Part shown: positions 7,478-14,063 of the stretch, piece by piece
Layout of the letters: the number at the start of each line of letters is the position of its first letter
How positions within the stretch are numbered: the stretch's first letter is position 1
DNA from: an uncultured Proteiniphilum sp.
GTDB lineage: Bacteria; Bacteroidota; Bacteroidia; Bacteroidales; Dysgonomonadaceae
Length of the DNA stretch: 19,346 nt
NCBI RefSeq assembly: GCF_937873925.1
Contig: NZ_CALNAT010000166.1
Span: 1-19,346, forward strand
Direction of reading: 5' to 3'
The notes under the pieces: model-generated
Database searches by the model: none
The model's input: only the letters and a program-made list of their open reading frames with translations
What the model was told of the DNA's origin: nothing
Position numbers and translations under genes: made by a program

Positions 7478-7524
7478 TCTCAGGGTAGGAATTAAAATTA
7501 CAATGTCAACTGGTTACCATAAAG

Positions 7525-7567
7525 CCCCGGGATTTCCCGTTCATGACGGGAGGAATCCGTGATGGGG
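7525..7567 (-). terminator. Hairpin just after the infB stop, possible operon end
   Basis: Six bases past the infB stop, the minus strand folds as CCCC...GGGG (7567-7564 with 7528-7525), enclosing GGATT/AATCC and CCCGT/ACGGG stems around a CATGA loop, with a 2-nt bulge. It is followed only by CTTTATGG, so the T-run is weak. Its position suggests termination or 3'-end stabilisation of the rimP-nusA-infB mRNA, perhaps with read-through into ompH. Confidence 0.5.
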
Positions 7568-7572
7568 ATTTT

Positions 7573-10500
7573 CTATAATGTTTTTTTAACTTCGGTTTCC
7601 TCGTAGGATTCAACGATATCGCCCACTTTTATATCATTAAAATTTCGTATGGTGATACCGCATTCGTAGCCTGAAGTTACCTCTCTGACATCCTCTTTGA
7701 ATCGTTTCAATGATTCCAGTTCGCCGGTGAAGACCACGATACCGTTGCGGATAAGATGGATACGGCTCGACCGTTTTATCTTACCGTCGCGTACCATACA
7801 TCCGGCCACAGTTCCCACTTTCGAGATCTTGAATACTTCCAGCACTTCCACGTTGCCGGTGATCTCTTCCTTGATATCGGGAGAAAGCATACCTTCCATG
7901 GCAGCCTTCACCTCTTCGATGGCATCGTAAATAATGGAATAGAGGCGGATATCCACACCCTCTTTCTCGGCGTCTTTACGCGCGCCGAGTGAAGGACGTA
8001 CCTGGAAGCCGATAATAATGGCATCGGAGGCGGCAGCGAGCGTTACATCCGATTCCGAGATCTGGCCTACCGCTTTGTGTATTACATTGACCTGGATCTG
8101 TTCTGTGGAAAGCCGTATGAGTGAGTCGGAGAGGGCTTCTACCGATCCGTCCACATCCCCTTTTACAATGATATTCAATTGCTGGAAGTTACCGATGGCA
8201 ATGCGTCGGCCGATATCGTCGAGTGTAAGCATTTTCTGCGTACGTAACGACTGTTCGCGCTGTAACTGTTCCCTGCGGTTGGCAATTGACCGCGCCTCCT
8301 GTTCGGTTTCCATGACGTTGAAAGTGTCGCCGGCCTGAGGTGCTCCGTTCAGACCGAGGATCAGGGCGGGTTCCGACGGGCCTGCCTCATCTATACGCTG
8401 ATTGCGTTCGTTGAACATTGCTTTTACACGGCCGAAGTAGGAGCCTGCCAGTACGATATCGCCCTGCCTTAGCGTTCCGTTCTCTACCAGTACGGTGGCT
8501 ACATATCCCCTTCCTTTATCGAGCGACGATTCTATGATGGATCCGACAGCCCTTCGGTCAGGGTTGGCTTTCAGTTCAAGCAGGTCTGCCTCGAGCAGTA
8601 CCTTCTCCAGCAGTTCGTGAATGCCGATGCCGTTCTTTGCCGATATATCCTGTGATTGGTATTTTCCTCCCCAGTCTTCTACCAGGTAATTCATCTCGGC
8701 CAGTCTCTCTTTTATCTTTTCCGGATTGGCTCCCGGTTTATCGATCTTGTTGATGGCGAATACAATGGGTACGCCTGCCGCACCCGCGTGGTTGATAGCT
8801 TCCACTGTCTGCGGCATCACATTGTCGTCTGCCGCCACTATAATGATAGCTACGTCGGTCACTTTGGCGCCGCGTGCACGCATGGCGGTAAAAGCTTCAT
8901 GCCCCGGTGTATCGAGGAAAGTGATCTTGCGTCCGTCCGATAACTGTACGTTGTAGGCCCCGATATGCTGGGTGATACCCCCGGCTTCACCGGCAATTAC
9001 GTTGGTGCTGCGGATGCTGTCGAGCAGTGAGGTTTTACCGTGGTCTACGTGTCCCATCACCGTAACAATAGGGGGACGCGGTATCAGATCCTCGGGATCA
9101 TCCTCCTGATCGGCGATCGCCTCAATTACATCGGCGCTCACATACTGGGTCTTGAAGCCGTATTCTTCGGCCACAATGTTGATGGTCTCGGCATCGAGCC
9201 GCTGATTGATAGCCACCATTACCCCCAGGCTCATACATGTGGAGATTACGTTGGTTACAGGGACATTCATCATATTGGCCAGGTCGTTTGCCGTTACAAA
9301 CTCCGTCAACTGCAATATGCGGCTTGCCTTTTCCTGTTGTTTAAGTTCCTCCTGTTGTTTATGGGCGCTGGCTTCACGCTTTTCACGACGGTATTTGGCT
9401 CCCCCTTTTTTACCTCTCTTTTCCGTGAGTCTCGCAAGAGTCTCTTTTATCTGTTTTTGAACATCTTCTTCACTGACCGCGGCCTTAAGCGGTTTTCTGA
9501 GCGACAGCTTTTTGTTGTTCTTGGAAGTCTGACTATAAGTCGCCGGTTTATCGATGTTTACTTTTCCCGAGCGTATACGCTTTCTCTTTTTCTTTCTGAT
9601 ATCTTCCTCACTCTCAGCAGTGTTTGGCTGTTTTTTCTTTTCATCGATAGCCTCTTTCTTCAGTTGTTTTACCTTTTCCTCTTTCAGTTTTTTGGTGTCG
9701 AGTGCTTTCTGTTCGCGTTCAAGTCGTTCTTTCTTCCGCTGGGCTCTCGATTTTCTGGGCGGCCGGGTCCGGTCATTAATGGAATCCAGGTCGATAGATC
9801 CCTTCACAACAATATTGGATTCCAGTTTATTCTTATGTAACCGGAATACTTTGTCGGATCTTGTCCCATCCGTTTTTTCTCCTGTTCCGGATTCTTCCTT
9901 ACGTACCCCCTCTTCCCCGGATTTTTCCGGTTCAGGTTCGGCTTCCGCTTTCACTTCTTCCGAAACTGTTATTTCCGTTTCTTTTGGTCCGGATCTTTCC
10001 ATTTCTTCTTCATGTATTTTCTCTTCCTGCTTCTCTTCGACTCTCTCTTCTATCTTTTCCTTTACTCTCTCTTCTGTCTTTTCCTTTACCCTTTCTTCTG
10101 TTTTTTCTTTTATCTTCTCCTCTGTTTTCTCTTCAACTTTTTCTTTTTCTTCTGCCTGAGGTATTACTTCTTCCACAGGGGTCGGTTTTTTTGTTTCAGG
10201 TTCGGGTTGTGCTTCAGTTTCATAGAAATCCCGGGCAACAATCTCTTCGACCGGAGATGGTTGTATGGTCTCTGTCTTCTCTTCTTTCGCAGGCTCTTCG
10301 CTCTTTGACTCGCTTTTCTTTTTATGAAGGTTGTCGAGATCAATGCTGCCCACTACATTGAAATGAGGCCTCATCTCACTCGGTATCTCTGTTTCGATGG
10401 TCTCTTTTTCCGCCTTTTTCCGGGGGAATTGCTCTTCCGGCAGTTCATACCCTTCTATGGCGATGGTTTCCCGTTTTTCGTCACGGCGATGTAATTTTTC

Positions 10501-10692
10501 GCGGGTGATGGTCGCCTCTTTGCGTATGTTTTTGTCTTTACCGAATTCGGCAATCAGTATATCATACTGTTCATCCTCAATTTTAGCGTTGGGATTTGCT
10601 TCTATTTCAATACCTTTCTTGTGCAGGAATTCAACAAGGGTGTTGATCCCCACATTCAAATTTTTTGATACTTTTATTAGTCTTACAGGCAT
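7573..10692 (-). CDS. infB: Translation initiation factor IF-2
   Basis: A GTPase that brings initiator fMet-tRNA to the 30S subunit and promotes subunit joining. The 1039-residue protein has an IF2_N domain at 1-55 (MPVRLIKVSKNLNVGINTLVEFL), a very long charged linker (about 60-455), a second N-terminal subdomain (455-530) and then the G domain: G1 GHVDHGKT (547-554), DTPGHE (594-599) and NKID (648-651). The beta-barrel and C-terminal fMet-tRNA-binding domains end at GDIVESYEETEVKKTL. It is larger than E. coli IF-2 (890 aa) because of the linker, which holds five 8-residue repeats. The ATG at 10692 lies 114 bp after nusA, in the classical rimP-nusA-infB order. Confidence 0.98.
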   Translation of the reverse strand: MPVRLIKVSKNLNVGINTLVEFLHKKGIEIEANPNAKIEDEQYDILIAEFGKDKNIRKEATITREKLHRRDEKRETIAIEGYELPEEQFPRKKAEKETIETEIPSEMRPHFNVVGSIDLDNLHKKKSESKSEEPAKEEKTETIQPSPVEEIVARDFYETEAQPEPETKKPTPVEEVIPQAEEKEKVEEKTEEKIKEKTEERVKEKTEERVKEKIEERVEEKQEEKIHEEEMERSGPKETEITVSEEVKAEAEPEPEKSGEEGVRKEESGTGEKTDGTRSDKVFRLHKNKLESNIVVKGSIDLDSINDRTRPPRKSRAQRKKERLEREQKALDTKKLKEEKVKQLKKEAIDEKKKQPNTAESEEDIRKKKRKRIRSGKVNIDKPATYSQTSKNNKKLSLRKPLKAAVSEEDVQKQIKETLARLTEKRGKKGGAKYRREKREASAHKQQEELKQQEKASRILQLTEFVTANDLANMMNVPVTNVISTCMSLGVMVAINQRLDAETINIVAEEYGFKTQYVSADVIEAIADQEDDPEDLIPRPPIVTVMGHVDHGKTSLLDSIRSTNVIAGEAGGITQHIGAYNVQLSDGRKITFLDTPGHEAFTAMRARGAKVTDVAIIIVAADDNVMPQTVEAINHAGAAGVPIVFAINKIDKPGANPEKIKERLAEMNYLVEDWGGKYQSQDISAKNGIGIHELLEKVLLEADLLELKANPDRRAVGSIIESSLDKGRGYVATVLVENGTLRQGDIVLAGSYFGRVKAMFNERNQRIDEAGPSEPALILGLNGAPQAGDTFNVMETEQEARSIANRREQLQREQSLRTQKMLTLDDIGRRIAIGNFQQLNIIVKGDVDGSVEALSDSLIRLSTEQIQVNVIHKAVGQISESDVTLAAASDAIIIGFQVRPSLGARKDAEKEGVDIRLYSIIYDAIEEVKAAMEGMLSPDIKEEITGNVEVLEVFKISKVGTVAGCMVRDGKIKRSSRIHLIRNGIVVFTGELESLKRFKEDVREVTSGYECGITIRNFNDIKVGDIVESYEETEVKKTL
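10015..10134 (-). repeat. Five tandem 24-bp repeats inside infB
   Basis: Codons 187-226 of IF-2 form five 8-residue units: EEKTEEKI, KEKTEERV, KEKTEERV, KEKIEERV and EEKQEEKI. The middle two are identical in protein. The repeat lies in the disordered/helical linker before the G domain and keeps the reading frame whatever the copy number. It probably expands and contracts by slippage. Confidence 0.85.
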
Positions 10693-10806
10693 ATATCTCT
10701 TCTAACCTTTACTCTCTTTTTTATGTTGTGAGCAGTGTGTGTATTTTGTCTTCCGATCGCGTACCTCGGGGAAAAGCTGTTTTACCGGCTAAGGACCTGA
10801 GGAAGA

Positions 10807-12204
10807 TCAATTCTCATCTTCCCTGTCCGTGTCCATACTTATCTCTGTGTCTACATCTGTATCTACATCTACATCTGTATCCGTTTCCACATCAGTAATT
10901 CCTTCTGCATCCGTATCTGCAGCTGTCTCTATATTTGTATCCGTATCGTCTTCTTCTTCGAACTCGTAACGTAAAATAGACAGTATTTCGTCTACGGTGC
11001 TCTCTTCAAGATCGGCCTCTCTGATCAGTTTTTCACGCCCCATAGAGAGGACGTTCTTGGCTGTGGAGCATCCGATCTTTTTCAATTGGTCGATGATCCA
11101 GCCATCGATCTCATCACGGAATTCATCGAGATAGATATCTTCCTCATCCACCTCATCTATGTCGCGGAACACTTCGATATTATAACCGGTAAGCATGGAG
11201 GCCAGTTTGATATTGGCGCCTCCCTTTCCGATAGCGAGGGAAACTTCCTCCGGATTGAGAAATACCTCGGCACGACGCTCCTCCTCCCTCACGGTAATAG
11301 AGTTGATTCTTGCCGGACTTAGCGCCCGCTGGATATAGAGGGTAGTGTTATTGGTATAGTTGATGACGTCAATATTTTCATTACGCAACTCACGCACGAT
11401 GCCGTGAATACGGAATCCTTTCATTCCCACACAGGCCCCTACCGGATCGATACGGTCGTCGTAGGCTTCCACAGCCACTTTGGCACGTTCGCCCGGGATG
11501 CGGGCAATCCCTTTGATGGTGATCAGTCCGTCGGCAATCTCGGGGATCTCCTGCTCAAACAGCCGTTCAAGGAATATGGGCGAAGTGCGTGAAAGGATGA
11601 TCCGGGGATTGTTGTTCTTGTTTTCAACGCGTGCTACCACGGCGCGTGCATGTTCTCCCTTCCGGAAGAAATCACTGGGTATCTGTTCCGTCTTGGGCAG
11701 GATCAGTTCATTATGTTCATCATCGAGCAGCAACAGTTCCTTTTTCCATACCTGATAGACCTCTCCCGATACAATCTCCCCTACTTTCTCCTTATACTTG
11801 TTGTAGAGGTTGTCCTTTTCCAGTTCCAGTATTTTGGAAGCCAGCGTCTGCCTCAGATTCAGGATGGTGCGACGGCCGAAATGATCCAGTGAAACTTCGT
11901 CGGTCACTTCTTCTCCTACCTCAAAATCCTCGTCTATTTTCAATGCTTCCGACAGGGTAATTTCCAGGTTGGGATCCTCCAGTTCATCGTCCTCCACAAT
12001 CACCCTGTTGCGCCATATCTCCAGGTCGCCTTTGTCGGGGTTGATGATAATATCATAATTTTCATCCGTACCGCTGCTTTTGGAGATAACGTTACGGAAC
12101 GACTCTTCAAGCACGCTGATGAGGGTTGCTTTATCGATATTCTTCAGCTCGTTGAATTCGGAAAATGTATCGATGAGACTGATGGTTTCTTTCTTCTTAC
12201 CCAT
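10807..12204 (-). CDS. nusA: Transcription termination/antitermination factor NusA
   Basis: Binds RNA polymerase and nascent RNA and modulates pausing, termination and antitermination. The 465-residue protein has an N-terminal polymerase-binding domain (about 1-135), an S1 domain (about 140-207), KH1 with GMKG (260-263), KH2 with GKGG (326-329) and a helical segment resembling a single C-terminal repeat (365-412). The end (416-465) is very acidic and threonine-rich, made of DTD/DVDT units. It starts 3 bp after rimP and is followed by infB. In E. coli NusA represses its own operon through leader termination; a leader terminator is also visible here (12698-12731). Confidence 0.97.
   Translation of the reverse strand: MGKKKETISLIDTFSEFNELKNIDKATLISVLEESFRNVISKSSGTDENYDIIINPDKGDLEIWRNRVIVEDDELEDPNLEITLSEALKIDEDFEVGEEVTDEVSLDHFGRRTILNLRQTLASKILELEKDNLYNKYKEKVGEIVSGEVYQVWKKELLLLDDEHNELILPKTEQIPSDFFRKGEHARAVVARVENKNNNPRIILSRTSPIFLERLFEQEIPEIADGLITIKGIARIPGERAKVAVEAYDDRIDPVGACVGMKGFRIHGIVRELRNENIDVINYTNNTTLYIQRALSPARINSITVREEERRAEVFLNPEEVSLAIGKGGANIKLASMLTGYNIEVFRDIDEVDEEDIYLDEFRDEIDGWIIDQLKKIGCSTAKNVLSMGREKLIREADLEESTVDEILSILRYEFEEEDDTDTNIETAADTDAEGITDVETDTDVDVDTDVDTEISMDTDREDEN
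10810..10959 (-). repeat. Low-complexity Asp/Thr tail of nusA
   Basis: This codes for NusA residues 416-465. At DNA level (plus strand) it is an irregular run of 6-bp words such as TCTACA, TCTGTA and TCCGTA. The protein consists of alternating Asp with Thr/Val/Glu (TDTDVDVDTDVD). It lies outside the conserved NusA fold. Confidence 0.75.
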
Positions 12205-12207
12205 ATA

Positions 12208-12675
12208 TTATTTAAATCGTATAAGATATTTTGTATGTTTTACTTCATCGAATGCGAAACGTATCTCTTCCTCCACTTCGGTTTTACGTTTGGCGCCTTC
12301 GGGTTTTATCTTCTTTGTGGCCGAGACGGTAAATCCTTCGTCATCGGACGATTTCAGCACACCGGTAATTTTTTGTCCGCTCTTGCTGAGCACTTCAATC
12401 TCCTTGCCTTCATATTTTTTGTACTGACGCAATATCTTGAAAGGGGAGGAGAGCCCGGCGGAGGTAACAGTCAGTTCGAAATCTTCCGCATCACGGTCGA
12501 GTTTCGACTCCAGATACCGGCTCAACGCTACACAATCGTTAATATCCACACTATGATCGTTATCGATTTCGACGGTAATTGTATTATCGGCACTCACCGA
12601 AACGTCCGTCAAATAGTTGGGCGAACCTTCCAGATACTGCTTCACGGAATCGATAATCAGTTTCTTTTCGATCAT
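12208..12675 (-). CDS. rimP: Ribosome maturation factor RimP
   Basis: Needed for 30S subunit maturation. The 155-residue protein has the RimP N-terminal alpha/beta domain with VEIDNDHSVDINDCVALSR (about 35-53), the LTVTSAGLSSPF motif (about 73-84) and a C-terminal SH3-like domain (about 88-155) beginning GKEIEV. The ATG at 12675 is chosen over an in-frame TTG at 12693: the family usually begins MI(D/E)K, and the TTG lies only a few bases past a terminator T-run. It is the first gene of rimP-nusA-infB, 3 bp before nusA, behind a strong promoter and a leader hairpin. Confidence 0.93.
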   Translation of the reverse strand: MIEKKLIIDSVKQYLEGSPNYLTDVSVSADNTITVEIDNDHSVDINDCVALSRYLESKLDRDAEDFELTVTSAGLSSPFKILRQYKKYEGKEIEVLSKSGQKITGVLKSSDDEGFTVSATKKIKPEGAKRKTEVEEEIRFAFDEVKHTKYLIRFK

Positions 12676-12697
12676 AATAATTATATCTGGCAAGAAT

Positions 12698-12731
12698 AAA
12701 AAAGGAAGCGGTGTGTCCTGCTTCCCTCCTT
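12698..12731 (-). terminator. Intrinsic-terminator hairpin in the rimP leader (candidate attenuator)
   Basis: Minus-strand order: AAGGAG, then GGAAGC-A-GG, loop ACACA, then CC-GCTTCC, then TTTTTT (12703-12698). The stem is 8 bp with one bulged A, and the A/G-rich 5' flank can pair with the T-run. This is a typical Rho-independent terminator. It lies between the promoter (12743-12774) and the rimP ATG (12675), about 5 nt after the predicted transcription start, so it must be read through for the operon to be expressed. Confidence 0.7.
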
Positions 12732-12742
12732 CTTTACGAGTG

Positions 12743-12774
12743 CAAAGATATTATTTTCAAACGGATTCACAAAA
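12743..12774 (-). promoter_or_regulatory. Promoter of the rimP-nusA-infB operon
   Basis: The minus strand carries TTTTG (12774-12770), a 19-nt spacer and TATCTTTG (12750-12743). This fits the Bacteroidota consensus TTTG ... TAnnTTTG at both elements and in spacing. The predicted start is near 12736, giving a leader of about 60 nt to the rimP ATG. Confidence 0.8.
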
Positions 12775-12850
12775 TGTTTGTAACTTTTTTTGTATTGGCC
12801 GGAATTCCTGTTTAGCGCGGCCGGGTGTGATATTATCTGAAAATATTGTG

Positions 12851-12858
12851 TAATTTTG
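12851..12858 (+). promoter_or_regulatory. Promoter -7 element of the DUF5063-exonuclease-methyltransferase operon
   Basis: TAATTTTG matches the TAnnTTTG -7 element. Initiation near 12865 would leave a leader of about 60 nt before the ATG at 12925. No convincing -33 element lies about 19-21 nt upstream. The promoter is divergent from the rimP promoter, with the two -7 elements about 100 bp apart. Confidence 0.55.
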
Positions 12859-12879
12859 TCTCCCGAAAAAAGTCATGCC

Positions 12880-12921
12880 CCTGAACGGATTGAAGAAGTA
12901 CAGGCTCCTAAACGGATTGAA
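12880..12921 (+). repeat. Direct repeat in the DUF5063 gene leader
   Basis: Two copies of CCT(G/A)AACGGATTGAA occur at 12880-12894 and 12907-12921, 27 bp apart. They end 4 bp before the ATG at 12925, so the second copy occupies the ribosome-binding region. They could form a regulatory site in the RNA or DNA, or be remnants of a coding duplication. Confidence 0.6.
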
Positions 12922-12924
12922 ATC

Positions 12925-13497
12925 ATGGAAAGAACGGATATCGAAAAGATCGTATATGACAAAAGTGTAATCGACTTTGTCACCATTGCTGTGGAGATTT
13001 GTGTGTTCCTGGAAAAAAACGAACTCCTCCCGCGGGAGGAGTGGATAGACAGGATACTGAAAATGCTCCCTCTTTTATATGTGAAGGCGCTTTTACTGCC
13101 TGAAACCTTTGCCACGGATGAGGAACTTTCCGCCACTTTTGTGCGTGAAGAGGATTATTCGCGTGTGATGAACGGAATATCGGAGGTGATGGGGGAAGAA
13201 GATACCTATCTTGATGTCTTTGTAGAGGATATGAAATACAGCGATACACCTGTCTCTGCATTTGTTTCAGAGAATATTGCAGATATCTATCAGGATATCA
13301 GGAATTTCGTATCAGTGTATCAGTTCGGCCTTACAGACCGGATGAACGATGCATTGTTCCAGTGTAAAGAAAACTTCCGTCTCTATTGGGGGCAGAAACT
13401 GGTAAACGTGTTGCGCCCGCTGCACACGTTGAAGTGTGCATACATGGAAAATGAAAATGATGAGGCGGATTTATCGGAGGAAGAACTGTGGGATTGA
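12925..13497 (+). CDS. DUF5063 family protein
   Basis: A 190-residue cytosolic, helix-rich, acidic protein. Its start (IVYDKSVIDFVTIAVEICVFLE, about 9-30) and the middle LLYVKALLLPE segment (about 50-60) resemble the Bacteroidota DUF5063 family, whose function is unknown. No signal peptide, metal site or catalytic motif is evident. The ATG at 12925 is chosen: the frame is open back to a TTG at 12856, but that TTG overlaps the promoter -7 element and lies upstream of the predicted transcript start. The last 10 bp overlap the exonuclease gene, whose Shine-Dalgarno (GGAGG at 13477-13481) sits inside this gene, so the two are translationally coupled. A role in RNA metabolism is suggested by neighbours only. 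Confidence 0.8.
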   Translation: MERTDIEKIVYDKSVIDFVTIAVEICVFLEKNELLPREEWIDRILKMLPLLYVKALLLPETFATDEELSATFVREEDYSRVMNGISEVMGEEDTYLDVFVEDMKYSDTPVSAFVSENIADIYQDIRNFVSVYQFGLTDRMNDALFQCKENFRLYWGQKLVNVLRPLHTLKCAYMENENDEADLSEEELWD

Positions 13498-14063
13498 CGA
13501 TTTCAAAAGAACAGATAGCTGAGTTGCCTGTAGAGATGTTCGGGGGTGATATCATTGTCATTGATCATCCGGAGGAGGTACGCGGAGCCTGCCAGTATCT
13601 TTCCTCCCAAAGCGCACTCGGTTTTGATACGGAAACCAAACCCGCGTTTAAACGGGGGCAGGTAAATAAGGTAGCGCTCATTCAGCTCGCCACGGAGGAC
13701 AAGTGTTTCCTGTTCCGCTTAAACCGGATCGGTTATCCCGATGAATTGGAAGCGATCATGAGTGATCCCGGGATCAAGAAAATAGGCCTTTCGTTGCGTG
13801 ACGATTTTGCTGCCATCAGGAAACGTTCCGTACGTAAACCGGAGAATTTTATTGACCTGCAGGGTTTCGTGGATAAATTCGGTATAGAGGACAACAGCCT
13901 GCAAAAGATCTATGCAATTCTTTTCGGCAGGAAGATATCCAAGAACCAGCGCGTTTCGAACTGGGAAGCGGCAGCGCTTACCTCCGCACAACAGTCTTAC
14001 GCAGCGATCGATGCCTGGGCCTGCCTTCGTATTTACAATCATTTAACCCGAACAGAAAGATGA
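13488..14063 (+). CDS. RNase D/WRN-like 3'-5' exonuclease (DEDDy)
   Basis: A 191-residue single-domain exonuclease. The DEDDy metal-binding residues are visible: Asp47 and Glu49 in GFDTETKP, an aspartate in SLRDDF (Asp105 or Asp106), and Tyr171 with Asp175 in YAAIDAW. It lacks the HRDC domains of full RNase D (about 375 aa in E. coli), so it resembles the short stand-alone 3'-5' exonucleases of Bacteroidota. Whether it acts on RNA or DNA cannot be read from sequence. The start is GTG at 13488, with GGAGGAAGA about 7 nt upstream, inside the DUF5063 gene. Its stop overlaps the next start as ATGA, so three genes in a row are coupled. Confidence 0.9.
   Translation: MGLTISKEQIAELPVEMFGGDIIVIDHPEEVRGACQYLSSQSALGFDTETKPAFKRGQVNKVALIQLATEDKCFLFRLNRIGYPDELEAIMSDPGIKKIGLSLRDDFAAIRKRSVRKPENFIDLQGFVDKFGIEDNSLQKIYAILFGRKISKNQRVSNWEAAALTSAQQSYAAIDAWACLRIYNHLTRTER

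Noticed and set aside
7470..7515. TTGACA-containing promoter for ompH on the minus strand
   Set aside because: TTGACATTG is present, but Bacteroidota do not normally use the TTGACA/TATAAT pair and no TAnnTTTG element follows at the right distance.
9040..9840. Plus-strand open frame of 266 codons opposite infB
   Set aside because: It is antisense to the highly conserved IF-2 gene, its product is Phe/Leu/Ser-rich as expected from reading Lys/Glu codons backward, and it has no family resemblance.
12676..12693. RimP start at the TTG at 12693
   Set aside because: It lies only a few bases past the leader T-run and adds residues (PDIII) not typical of the family; the ATG at 12675 gives the usual MIEK start.
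12856..12924. N-terminal extension of the DUF5063 protein from the TTG at 12856
   Set aside because: The TTG overlaps the predicted -7 promoter element, so it would not be in the transcript; the ATG at 12925 fits the family start.
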